64,000 nt of DNA, taken from contig NZ_JBITGZ010000021.1 in the NCBI RefSeq assembly GCF_044457565.1, positions 66,927-130,926 on the forward strand, in the 5' to 3' direction. Each line of letters opens with the position of its first letter. Position 1 is the first letter of the stretch. The position numbers were made by a program, and so were the translations under genes. Positions 31,986-39,456 of the stretch are shown piece by piece. Origin of the DNA: Kitasatospora sp044457565. GTDB taxonomy: Bacteria > Actinomycetota > Actinomycetes > Streptomycetales > Streptomycetaceae. A model generated the notes under the pieces. That model did not search any database. It saw only the letters and a program-made list of their open reading frames with translations, and was not told the origin of the DNA.

Positions 31986-33374
31986 TCATCGGGCCGGCAC
32001 CAAGGTCCGGCCGAGGGTGCGGAACCAGCTGTCGAGGTCGGCCGAGCGGAGCAGGCCGGTGCCGATCAGCAGGCCGCGGTAGCCGGCCGCGAGCAGGTCG
32101 GCGGCCTGCTGCGGGGTCTCGATCCCGCTGGCGCTGACCGGCACCCGGGTGCCGGTGGCGAGGACCTCCGGCAGCAGCCGCAGGCTGCGGCCGAGGTCGG
32201 GGGCGTCCTGCTCGCGGCGGCGGATGTCCTTGTTGTTGACCGCGATGACGCAGGACTCCCCGTGCACCACCGCCGCCAGCTCCTCGGCGTCGGTCACCTC
32301 GACGAACGGGGTGAGACCGAGCCCGAGCGCGGCCTCGATCAGCTTCGGCAGCACGCTGCGCGGCAGCACCGTCGCCGTGAGCAGGACGGCGGCCGCGCCG
32401 GCCGCGCGCAGCTCGGCCAGCTGCTTCTCCCTGGTGAAGAAGTCCTTGACCAGAACGGGCAGTTCGGTGGCGGCCACCACCTCGTCCAGCAGCGCGCGGC
32501 TGCCGCCGAACCAGGAGCCGGTGACCACCGAGAGCGCCGGTGCGCCCAACCGCTCGTACTCGGCGACCAGTTCGCCCACCGGGCGGCCCCGGAAGAGGTC
32601 GTCGCCGTGCGCGCCGCGCGCCTTGAGCTCCATGATCACCGGCAGCCGGGCGGTGAGCAGCGCCGCGGCCAGGCTCCCGCCCGGCCCGGGGGGCCCGGCC
32701 GGCTCGGCCGCGCCGGGCTCCCAGGCCGCCCGGATGCCCCGGACCAGGGCCTGCTCGAACGAGCCGTCCGGCCCGCGCGCCCCGCTGTCCACGTCGATGC
32801 CGAGGAACCCGGGGTGGCGTACGGCCTCCCGGTGGGCGGCGGCGCTCGCCGCGTCCACGCCCCCGGCCAGCATGAACGGCCGGGTGAGCCGGCCCAGCAC
32901 CGCGGTGACCGCCGAGGCGTCCAGCGGCTGCCCGGTGCTGCCGATCCGGCCGTCCTCGGCGACGGAGTCGAACAGGAAGACGTCCACGCCCGCCTGCTCG
33001 TACGCCCCGATCAGCGGGGCCTCCACCACCGCGCCCCGCCGCACGTGCAGCACCTTGATCAGCTCGACCCGGGGCAGCGCCGCCCGCACCGCCCGGACCT
33101 GGGCGGGCGTGGCGTAGCCGTGCAGCTGGACCCGGGCGATGCCCGAGGCGTCGACCGCCTCGCGCAGCGCGTCCGGGTCGGCGAGCAGGGTGACCAGGAC
33201 CGGCTCGGGGCCGCCGAGCGCCCGGGCGGCGCCGGCCAGCCGGCCCAGGGCCGGGAGTGTCAGGTCGGCGGGCCCGCCGGGCACGCCGTACCACAGGCCC
33301 ACCAGATCGACCGGGGCCCCGGCGAGCAGCCTCAGCTGACCCTCGCCCCTCGCCCCGCACACCTTCAGCCGCAC
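31986..33374 (-). CDS. TrpF-TrpC fusion (phosphoribosylanthranilate-isomerase-like plus indole-glycerol-phosphate-synthase-like)
   Basis: A 462-aa two-domain protein. Residues 1-220 are TrpF-like: the KVCG catalytic Cys, QLHG, FLFDS with the catalytic Asp, GSTGQPLD, and PFMLAGGVD. Residues 235-462 are TrpC-like: MELKARGAHGDD with the first Glu/Lys, PVLVKDFF with the catalytic Lys, FVEVTDAEEL with the general-base Glu, and VNNKDI. Two conserved TrpC features differ: the SESGI motif is SASGI (catalytic Glu replaced by Ala) and the usual SPS segment after the first Lys is GAHGDD. The order is F then C, the reverse of the E. coli C-F fusion. It starts 7 bases after the TrpB-like stop. I infer Amadori rearrangement and ring closure on an anthranilate analogue. 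Confidence 0.88.
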   Translation of the reverse strand: MRLKVCGARGEGQLRLLAGAPVDLVGLWYGVPGGPADLTLPALGRLAGAARALGGPEPVLVTLLADPDALREAVDASGIARVQLHGYATPAQVRAVRAALPRVELIKVLHVRRGAVVEAPLIGAYEQAGVDVFLFDSVAEDGRIGSTGQPLDASAVTAVLGRLTRPFMLAGGVDAASAAAHREAVRHPGFLGIDVDSGARGPDGSFEQALVRGIRAAWEPGAAEPAGPPGPGGSLAAALLTARLPVIMELKARGAHGDDLFRGRPVGELVAEYERLGAPALSVVTGSWFGGSRALLDEVVAATELPVLVKDFFTREKQLAELRAAGAAAVLLTATVLPRSVLPKLIEAALGLGLTPFVEVTDAEELAAVVHGESCVIAVNNKDIRRREQDAPDLGRSLRLLPEVLATGTRVPVSASGIETPQQAADLLAAGYRGLLIGTGLLRSADLDSWFRTLGRTLVPAR

Positions 33375-33381
33375 GGCCTCC

Positions 33382-34782
33382 TCAGCCCCTTGCCGTCGTG
33401 GAGGCCGAGGCCGTGCCCTCGGGCGCGTCGTACTGGGTGGGCAGCTTGGCCAGCGAGCGCTGCACCAGCTCCCGGTCGTAGCCGTCGTCCACCAGCTCGC
33501 CGCCCAGGTACTTCTCGTACGCGGAGAGGTCGAAGTGGCCGTGGCCGGAGAGACCGAACAGGATGGCCTCCGAGCGGCCCTCCTCCTTCAGCCGCAGCGC
33601 CTCGTCGATCGCCACCCGGATGGCGTGGGTGGACTCCGGCGCCGGGACGATGCCCTCGGTCCGGGCGAAGGTCAGGCCCGCCTCGAAGCAGCGGGTCTGC
33701 GGCACGGCCCGGGCCTCCAGCAGGCCGTCCTGGAGCGCCTGGCTGACCAGCGGCGCGATGCCGTGGTAGCGCAGGCCGCCCGCGTGGATGGCCGGCGGGA
33801 CGAAGGTGGCGCCCAGCGTGTGCATCTTCAGCAGCGGGGTCAGGCCGGTGGTGTCACCGAAGTCGTAGGCGATCCGGCCCTGCGTCAGGGTCGGGCAGGC
33901 CTCGGGCTCGGCGGCGATCACGCGGACCCGGCGGCCGCCGCGCAGCTGCTCGCCGAGGAAGGGGAAGGCCAGGCCGGCCAGGTTGCTGCCGCCGCCCGCC
34001 GCGCCGATGACGATGTCGGGGTAGTCGTCGGCCATCTCCAGCTGGAGCAGCGCCTCCTTGCCGATCACCGTCTGGTGCAGGGCCACGTGGTTGAGCACGC
34101 TGCCGCCCGCGTAGTTGGTGAACGGGTCGTTCATGGCGACCTCGATCGCCTCCGAGGTGGCGATGCCGAGGCTGCCGGGGCAGTCCGGGTCCTCGGCGAG
34201 GATGCCGCGCCCGGCGGCGGTCTCGGTGGAGGGGCTGGGCACGCAGGTCGCACCGTAGGTGTGCATCAGGGCCCGGCGGTAGGGCTTCTGGTGGTAGCTG
34301 ACCTTCACCATGAAGACCTTGACCTCGATGCCGAAGAAGGCCCCGGCGAGCGAGAGCGAGGAGCCCCACTGGCCCGCACCGGTCTCGGTGGCGAGTCTGC
34401 GGATGCCCGCCTCGCGGTTGTAGAAGGCCTGCGCGATGGCGGTGTTGGGCTTGTGACTGCCGGCCGGGCTGCCGCCCTCGTACTTGTAGTAGATCCGGGC
34501 CGGGGTGCCGAGGGCCTGCTCCAGCCGCCGGGCCCGGAACAGCGGCGCCGGCCGCCACTGGGCGTAGATCTGGCGGACCACGGACGGGATCTCGATCTCC
34601 CGCTCCCGGGTGAGCTCCTGCTCCGCGAGCTCCTTGGGCATGATGCCGACCAGGTCGCCGACCGTGGCCGGCTGTCCCGTCCCCGGGTGCAGGGCGGGGG
34701 CCAGGACGGGCAGGTCGGCGGCCAGGTTGTACCAGGAGGTCGGGATCTGGGAGTCGGCGAGCTGGTACTTGACGGTGTCCAC
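33382..34782 (-). CDS. Tryptophan synthase beta-like protein, TrpB2 type
   Basis: A 466-aa PLP enzyme of the TrpB2 group (longer than the about 400-aa TrpB1). The PLP Lys is in GSHKPNTAIAQAFYN, the catalytic Glu in TETGAGQWGSSLS, and the glycine-rich phosphate loop in GAAGGGSNLAG. A C-terminal tail rich in Ser/Thr/Ala follows residue 455. It begins with GTG at 34782 after CGGAG. TrpB enzymes add an indole-like nucleophile to dehydroalanine-PLP from serine. The TrpB2 class and the cluster context suggest a dedicated beta-substitution with an indole analogue released by the TrpA-like protein, not primary tryptophan synthesis; the nucleophile is inferred. Confidence 0.9.
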   Translation of the reverse strand: MDTVKYQLADSQIPTSWYNLAADLPVLAPALHPGTGQPATVGDLVGIMPKELAEQELTREREIEIPSVVRQIYAQWRPAPLFRARRLEQALGTPARIYYKYEGGSPAGSHKPNTAIAQAFYNREAGIRRLATETGAGQWGSSLSLAGAFFGIEVKVFMVKVSYHQKPYRRALMHTYGATCVPSPSTETAAGRGILAEDPDCPGSLGIATSEAIEVAMNDPFTNYAGGSVLNHVALHQTVIGKEALLQLEMADDYPDIVIGAAGGGSNLAGLAFPFLGEQLRGGRRVRVIAAEPEACPTLTQGRIAYDFGDTTGLTPLLKMHTLGATFVPPAIHAGGLRYHGIAPLVSQALQDGLLEARAVPQTRCFEAGLTFARTEGIVPAPESTHAIRVAIDEALRLKEEGRSEAILFGLSGHGHFDLSAYEKYLGGELVDDGYDRELVQRSLAKLPTQYDAPEGTASASTTARG

Positions 34783-34826
34783 GATGAGGTCTCCGAGTCG
34801 GGAGGGTCGGGAGGCTGATGGGCTGG

Positions 34827-35516
34827 TCAGGAGGTGCTGCGGGCGGCCGCGTCGGCCACCAGGGAGCCCGCGGCGAAGCGCTCCCGCTCGGGGCCGACGA
34901 AGATGCCCGGGTGCTCACGGCGCATCCCGTCGAGCACCAGCTCGTACGGCAGGTCGTCGAACTCGCCGTGCTCGTACAGGAATTCCATCTGCGCGCGGCC
35001 GTCCTCGCCGTACGGGTGGTGGACGCTGTCGGCGGTGCCGTCGAAGTCCAGCGGCTTCATCCCGTACAGGCGGCAGAGCAGCTTGTTGAAGACGGGTGTG
35101 GCCCGCACCCAGCCGCCGTCCAGCCGGACCGAGGTCAAGGCGTGGTAGTGGAAGACGTCCCCGCCGATGAACTCGCGGATCCGCTCGGACGCCAGGTGGT
35201 TGCGCACGTCGGTGAGCACCAGCCGGCCCGGAATGCCGAGCGAGCGCAGTGCGGCGATGTACAGCAGGGACTTGTGGATGCACAGCCCCTTTCCCCGCAG
35301 GGCGGTCTGACCCGCCGTCAGACCGCTGCGGGAGAAGTCGGCGCCGTAGATCTCGTAGCCGATCCGGTCCCGGACGGCGTAGTACAGCCGCACGGCGCGG
35401 TCCCGGTCGTCGCGGCCCCCGTCGGGGAGCACGCCGGCGACGAAGGCGGCCACCTCGGGCGAGGTGTGGTCGATGAACTCGGTTGCGGCGAGGAAGGGTT
35501 CCACAGCGGTGGACAT
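34827..35516 (-). CDS. Transglutaminase-like cysteine enzyme
   Basis: A 229-aa protein of the transglutaminase-like superfamily. GKGLCIHKSLLYIAALRSLGIPGRLV carries the nucleophile Cys, FHYHALTSVRLDGGW the His, and VRATPVFNK the third catalytic position (usually Asp in an aDpt-like motif, here unclear). The start is the ATG at 35516 with ACGGAG upstream. Some members in antibiotic clusters (for example AdmF of andrimid) form amides from carrier-bound acyl groups. Here it could hydrolyse or transfer the acyl group from the stand-alone carrier protein, freeing the aminopyrrole acid for the next steps. That role is inferred from the gene set only. Confidence 0.75.
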   Translation of the reverse strand: MSTAVEPFLAATEFIDHTSPEVAAFVAGVLPDGGRDDRDRAVRLYYAVRDRIGYEIYGADFSRSGLTAGQTALRGKGLCIHKSLLYIAALRSLGIPGRLVLTDVRNHLASERIREFIGGDVFHYHALTSVRLDGGWVRATPVFNKLLCRLYGMKPLDFDGTADSVHHPYGEDGRAQMEFLYEHGEFDDLPYELVLDGMRREHPGIFVGPERERFAAGSLVADAAARSTS

Positions 35517-35551
35517 CAGGACTCCGTAACTGAAGGTGAGGGAGCGCCGGT

Positions 35552-36691
35552 TCACAGGCCGAGCATGGTGGCGATCCGCACCCGCTGGACCTCGGAGGTA
35601 CCGGAGTAGATCGTCCCGGCGACGGCGTTGCGCAGCTCCTGCTCGACGCCGTACTCCGCCATGTAGCCGTTGCCGCCGAAGATCTGGACGGCGTGCAGGG
35701 CGGAGGCGAGGTTGGCCTCACTGACCACCAGCTTCGCGGCGGCCAGGTCGACGGTGACGTTCTGCCCGGCCGTCAGCCGCGCCGCCGTGTCGTAGAGCCA
35801 CTTGCGCGAGGTCTCGACGCCGATCTTCATCTCGACGACCTTGCCGGACACCGCCTGGTAGGAGCCGATCGGCTTCCCGAAGGCGGTCCGCTCCTTGGCG
35901 TACGCGATGCAGCCCTCCAGCCGGCGCTGCATCTCCCCCACCGTGACGGCGAAGGAGCAGAGGATCTCCCACTTCATCACATGGTCGAGGACCAGGAAGC
36001 CGGTGCCGACCCGGCCGACCACGTTGGCCTTCGGCACCCGGCAGTCGTCGAAGAACAGCTCGGCCATCGGGGAGGCCTTCAGGCCCATCTTCTCGATCGG
36101 GTTGCCGACGGCCAGCCCCGGGGTGTCGCGCTCCACCAGGAAGGTGGTCACCCCCAGCGGGCCGGCGGTCGGGTCGGTCTTGGCATAGACCGCGATCAGG
36201 TCGGCGACCGGCCCGTTGCTCACGAAGGTTTTGCTGCCGTTGAGCACGAAGTGGTCGCCGTCCGGCACGGCGGAGGTGCGCATCGCCAGCGCGTCGGAGC
36301 CGCCGCCCGGTTCACTGATCGCATGGGCGCCGATCACGCTGCCGGCCGCGATGCCCGGCAGGTGGGCGGCCTTGAGGGCCGCGGAGCCGAAGCGGTGCAG
36401 CGGCACCCCGACGCTGACCATGCTGGTGGTGACCGAGAAGTTCAGGCCGCCGTTGCGGCAGCCCTGGCCGAGCCCCTCCAGCACGTACATGGTGGTCAGC
36501 AGGTCCTGGCCGAGCCCGCCGTACTCCGGGTCGAACGGCAGCCCGAGCAGGCCGGACTCGCCGACCGCCTGCCACGGGCCGCGGGGGAACCGTGCGGCCT
36601 TGTCGTGAGCGAGGTGCTCGTCGCCGAACTTCTCGAACCATGGGGCCAGGCCGTCACGCAGCTCGCGCTGGTCGGCGGACCAATCGATCAT
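35552..36691 (-). CDS. Acyl-CoA-dehydrogenase-fold carrier-protein dehydrogenase, PltE/RedW-like
   Basis: A 379-aa flavoprotein with the acyl-CoA dehydrogenase fold (AHAISEPGGGSDALAM, GSKTFVSNGP, ERTAFGKPIGSYQAVSGKVVEMK, IFGGNGYMAEYGVE). The usual C-terminal catalytic Glu of the IYEGTS motif is Ser here (IYSGTSEVQ), while a Glu stands in KWEILCSFAVTVG, the position used by isovaleryl-CoA dehydrogenase and by prolyl-carrier dehydrogenases such as PltE and RedW, whose C-terminus also has SGTS. It therefore probably desaturates a cyclic amino acid bound to the stand-alone carrier protein. The start is the ATG at 36691 (a GTG directly before it is possible). The specific substrate is inferred. 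Confidence 0.85.
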   Translation of the reverse strand: MIDWSADQRELRDGLAPWFEKFGDEHLAHDKAARFPRGPWQAVGESGLLGLPFDPEYGGLGQDLLTTMYVLEGLGQGCRNGGLNFSVTTSMVSVGVPLHRFGSAALKAAHLPGIAAGSVIGAHAISEPGGGSDALAMRTSAVPDGDHFVLNGSKTFVSNGPVADLIAVYAKTDPTAGPLGVTTFLVERDTPGLAVGNPIEKMGLKASPMAELFFDDCRVPKANVVGRVGTGFLVLDHVMKWEILCSFAVTVGEMQRRLEGCIAYAKERTAFGKPIGSYQAVSGKVVEMKIGVETSRKWLYDTAARLTAGQNVTVDLAAAKLVVSEANLASALHAVQIFGGNGYMAEYGVEQELRNAVAGTIYSGTSEVQRVRIATMLGL

Positions 36692-36743
36692 CACGTCATC
36701 CCTGGTGGCTGGTGGGGCTCGGACCGGTGGTGGCGGGCGGCAC

Positions 36744-37118
36744 TCAGTAGTGCGAGGAGGCCTCGCCGTCCAGCGAGTGCACCTCGTCGCCCTTGAGCGC
36801 CGGGGTGAACATGCAGACCAGCCGCAGGTCCTCCTCCGGCCAGGCGATCAGCCAGTGCGCGTCGTGCTGGTCGAGCGCGTAGAGCGTGCCGGGCTCGATG
36901 ACATGGCTGTTGCCCTCCATGTCGACCACCTCGCCGCGGCCCGAGATGCAGTAGCAGGACTCCAGGTGACGCTTGTACTCCAGCAGCGACTTGGTACCGG
37001 CCTTGACCACCGTGTCGGTGACCGAGTACCCCATCCGGTCGGACTCGAGGAGGAAGCGGCGGCTCACGCCGTTCCCCCACTCGACCGTCTTCACCTCATC
37101 AAGCTTGCGGACGAGCAT
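36744..37118 (-). CDS. Ectoine-synthase-like cupin (EctC homologue)
   Basis: A 124-aa small cupin that aligns end to end with ectoine synthase: MLVRKLDEVKTVEW, EYKRHLESCYCISGRGEVVDMEG, PGTLYALDQHDAHWLIA and VCMFTPALKGDEVH. The metal ligands known for EctC (Glu, Tyr and His in HLE, LYALD and DQHDAH) and the substrate-side YKxH and Cys are all kept. No ectA, ectB or ectD is nearby, so it is not part of an ectoine operon. EctC closes a cyclic amidine and has a reported side reaction making amino-dihydropyrrole carboxylate from glutamine. I infer a similar ring closure here, supplying a proline-like amidine to the adjacent A/carrier/dehydrogenase cassette. GGAG precedes the ATG. Confidence 0.88.
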   Translation of the reverse strand: MLVRKLDEVKTVEWGNGVSRRFLLESDRMGYSVTDTVVKAGTKSLLEYKRHLESCYCISGRGEVVDMEGNSHVIEPGTLYALDQHDAHWLIAWPEEDLRLVCMFTPALKGDEVHSLDGEASSHY

Positions 37119-37145
37119 CGCGTTCTCCGTTCTCTCAGGTGTGAT

Positions 37146-37271
37146 CGGTTCTCGAAGGTGCGGGTCGGTTCTCGAAGGTGCGGGTCGGTTCGCTCAGGTG
37201 CGGGAAGGTCCGCCCGGGCGCGGGGCCCGGCGTTCAGGTGCCCGGCGTTCAGGTGCGGGCCGGACCGCTCA
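37146..37271 (-). repeat. Degenerate short tandem repeats between TrpA-like and EctC-like genes
   Basis: The spacer is made of related units. Two identical 20-bp copies (37146-37165, 37166-37185) plus a diverged third (37186-37205) are followed by two identical 15-bp copies (37227-37241, 37242-37256). Read on the minus strand they share a CACCTGA or CACCTTC core, and the TGA stop of the TrpA-like gene lies in the first such core. The EctC ribosome site follows the last. Confidence 0.75.
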
Positions 37272-38174
37272 GGTGGTGCCGGTGCGCACGCCTCGCGCCG
37301 GCGGCCGCAGCCCGGCGACGAAGCCGGTGAAGCGCTCTCCCAGATCGGCGCCGTCGGCCGCCGCCCGCTCCACCTCGGCCACCAGGGCGCTGCCGACGAT
37401 CGCGGCATCTGCCCCGATGCCGCCCATCGCCGCGACGTCCGCCGCGGTGCGCACCCCGAAGCCGACCGCCAGCGGGGCCGCCGTGAGCGCCCGCAGCCGT
37501 GCGATGACGGGGGCGAGCTCGGCCCGGTCCGGCGCGGGGGCCGTGCCCGAGCGCCCGTAGTGCGCGACCAGGTAGAGGTACGCCGAGGCGAACTCGGCGC
37601 TCTCCGCCAGGACTTCGGGGTCGGAGCCCGGGTAGCACGTGGTCACGACCGGCTGCCCGATCCGCGCGGCGGCCGCCAGGTACCGCCGCCGGGCCAGCGG
37701 CGGCAGGCCGTGCAGCAGGGTGGCGTCCGCCCCGGCGCCGCGGGCGCGGCGCAGGAACTCCTCCAGCCCGACCGCGCGCACCGAGTGCGACCAGTCGGCG
37801 AGCAGCGCGATCCGGGTGTGCCGCAGGCCCGGGCGGACCCGGTCGACGAAGCCGAGCACGGCGTCCAGGTCCACCCCGGCCGCCAGGGCGCGGTCGGCCG
37901 AACGGCGGATCACCGGGCCGTCGGTGACCGAGTCGGGGAAGGGCACGGCGAGCTCCAGGCAGTCCACCCGCTCGGCGTCGAGCAGGTGCACCAGCTCGGC
38001 GAGCCGGTCCAGCCCGGGATCCCCGGCGTTCAGGAAGAGCGCCAGCCCCGGATCGGCCGGCCCGCGCCCGGCGAAGAACCCGGAGGCCCGGGTTCCGGCC
38101 ACCGGCTCGGCGACGCGCGACTCGGCGATCTGCGACCCGGCAACGCGTGACTCGGCGAGCTGTGGCTCAGACAC
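37269..38174 (-). CDS. Tryptophan synthase alpha-like protein (TrpA homologue)
   Basis: A 301-aa TIM-barrel protein of the TrpA family. Both catalytic acids are present: Glu in CLELAVPFPDS and Asp in VTDGP, and GFGVRTAADV matches the phosphate-binding loop. The first 35 residues are extra and repetitive (AESRVA twice, with an AGSQI variant), absent from ordinary TrpA. It starts with a GTG at 38174 inside the end of the TrpD-like gene (8-bp overlap). TrpA cleaves indole-glycerol phosphate into indole and glyceraldehyde 3-phosphate; here I infer release of an indole-like heterocycle to the TrpB2-like partner. Note that TrpA usually pairs with TrpB1, so the TrpA/TrpB2 pairing is unusual. Confidence 0.85.
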   Translation of the reverse strand: MSEPQLAESRVAGSQIAESRVAEPVAGTRASGFFAGRGPADPGLALFLNAGDPGLDRLAELVHLLDAERVDCLELAVPFPDSVTDGPVIRRSADRALAAGVDLDAVLGFVDRVRPGLRHTRIALLADWSHSVRAVGLEEFLRRARGAGADATLLHGLPPLARRRYLAAAARIGQPVVTTCYPGSDPEVLAESAEFASAYLYLVAHYGRSGTAPAPDRAELAPVIARLRALTAAPLAVGFGVRTAADVAAMGGIGADAAIVGSALVAEVERAAADGADLGERFTGFVAGLRPPARGVRTGTT

Positions 38175-39189
38175 CCGCGCCCACCGCCCCCGTACGGGGC
38201 CGGCGCAGCCGCTCCACCAGCTCCAGCGCCGCACCGCCGCGCACCGCCTGCTCCGCCACCGCGTACGCCTGCGCCCAGTCGGTCCGCAGACCGGAGGCGA
38301 CGGCCGCGGCGGCCGCGTTCAGGCAGATGCTCCGCACGGCGGCCCGTGGGCCGTCCCCGCGCAGCAGGGCGAGCAGGTGCTCGGTGGGCGACTCGCCCTC
38401 CCCCGCCGGCCGCAGGTCGTCCGGCGTCCCCTCGGCCGGCAGGCCGACCCTGGCCGGCCCGACGGTGAACGACGTGCCCCCCGCCAGGACGGTGTTGCCG
38501 GTGAAGGCGACCAGCTCGTCGATCCTCAGCTCGTTGCGCACCAGCCAGATCCCGCGCTCGCGCGCCAGCTCGCCGAAGGCCGGCCACAGCTCGGGGTCGG
38601 ACACCCCGGTCAGCTGCGCCCCGACCGGGACGGCGGCCAGGAACGGCCCGAGCAGGTTGACGAACCGCCCCACCTGCTTGAACCCGAACGGCACCACGGC
38701 GCGAGCCAGTTCGGTCAGCTCGACCGGGTAGACGAAGCCGCCGGCGAACGCCACGTTGTACTGCTCCAGCAGGTCCTCGCACTGCGCGTACGAGGTTGCG
38801 GTGGGGATGCCGAGGCGGTCCAGGATGTCGATCGAACCGTAGCGGCTGGTGTAGCCGCGGGAGCCGGTCTTGACGATCCGCACGCCGGTGGCGGCGGCCA
38901 CCAGGGCGGCGGCGGTGCTCAGGTTGAAGGTGGCCGGCCCGCCGCCGGTGCCGACCACGTTCACCGTGCCGGGCCAGCGCGCGGGCAGCGGCCGGGCGCG
39001 GTCGGCCAGCGAACCGAGGAAGCTCTCCATCGTCGGCGCGTCCGAGGTCCACCCGGAGGCCGCGGCCAGCACGGCCAGGCCCTCGCCGCTGCGCAGCCGG
39101 CGCTCGTGCAGCCGCTCCCAGAAGTCGGCCCAGGCGGCCCGCTCCACCGGGCCGTCCCGGCGGACCAGGCTCTGCAACAGCTCGGGCAC
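38167..39189 (-). CDS. Anthranilate-phosphoribosyltransferase-like protein (TrpD homologue) with altered acceptor site
   Basis: A 340-aa member of glycosyltransferase family 3. The helical N-terminal part is followed by NVVGTGGGPATFNLSTAAALVAAATG (PRPP loop) and RFVNLLGPF. Ordinary TrpD has GTGGD and KHGNR; here these are GTGGG and KTGSR. The His-Asn pair of KHGN and the His of the HPAM segment (here YPVE) contact anthranilate in known TrpD structures, so the acceptor site appears changed. The start is a GTG three bases after the carrier-protein stop. It probably phosphoribosylates a different aromatic amine; no anthranilate synthase is present in the cluster. Acceptor identity is inferred. 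Confidence 0.85.
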   Translation of the reverse strand: MPELLQSLVRRDGPVERAAWADFWERLHERRLRSGEGLAVLAAASGWTSDAPTMESFLGSLADRARPLPARWPGTVNVVGTGGGPATFNLSTAAALVAAATGVRIVKTGSRGYTSRYGSIDILDRLGIPTATSYAQCEDLLEQYNVAFAGGFVYPVELTELARAVVPFGFKQVGRFVNLLGPFLAAVPVGAQLTGVSDPELWPAFGELARERGIWLVRNELRIDELVAFTGNTVLAGGTSFTVGPARVGLPAEGTPDDLRPAGEGESPTEHLLALLRGDGPRAAVRSICLNAAAAAVASGLRTDWAQAYAVAEQAVRGGAALELVERLRRPRTGAVGAGV

Positions 39190-39191
39190 GG

Positions 39192-39455
39192 CTACTTCGC
39201 CCCGCTCGTGAGCGCCTCGGCCTGGTCCAGGAAGGCGTCGACGGCGCCGACCGTGCGGAAGTTCTCCGGCGCGATCTCCAGCGCGTCGATGTCCAGCCGG
39301 TAGGTGTTCTCCAGCCAGCCGACCAGGGTGAGCAGCCCCAGGCTGTCGACCACGCCGCTGGCCAGCAGGTCGAAGTCGTCGGCCAGCTCCTCGACGGTGA
39401 CGTCCAGCAGGAACTGCTCGATCAGGTACTTCTTGATGTCGTCGGTGCGCGCCAT
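39192..39455 (-). CDS. Stand-alone acyl/peptidyl carrier protein
   Basis: An 87-aa four-helix carrier protein. The phosphopantetheine Ser is in ASGVVDSLGLLTLVGWLE (VDSLG, about residue 37). GGAGG precedes the ATG at 39455, and the adenylating-enzyme stop lies one base upstream, so the two are coupled. A free-standing carrier next to a free-standing A enzyme and a PltE-like dehydrogenase is the arrangement used to build pyrrole-2-carboxyl thioesters from proline. I infer that it carries the cyclic amino acid during desaturation. Confidence 0.9.
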   Translation of the reverse strand: MARTDDIKKYLIEQFLLDVTVEELADDFDLLASGVVDSLGLLTLVGWLENTYRLDIDALEIAPENFRTVGAVDAFLDQAEALTSGAK

Positions 39456-39456
39456 G

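Noticed and set aside
36744..37118. Part of an ectoine biosynthesis operon
   Set aside because: No ectA, ectB or ectD is nearby and the gene lies inside a tight NRPS-cluster transcript.
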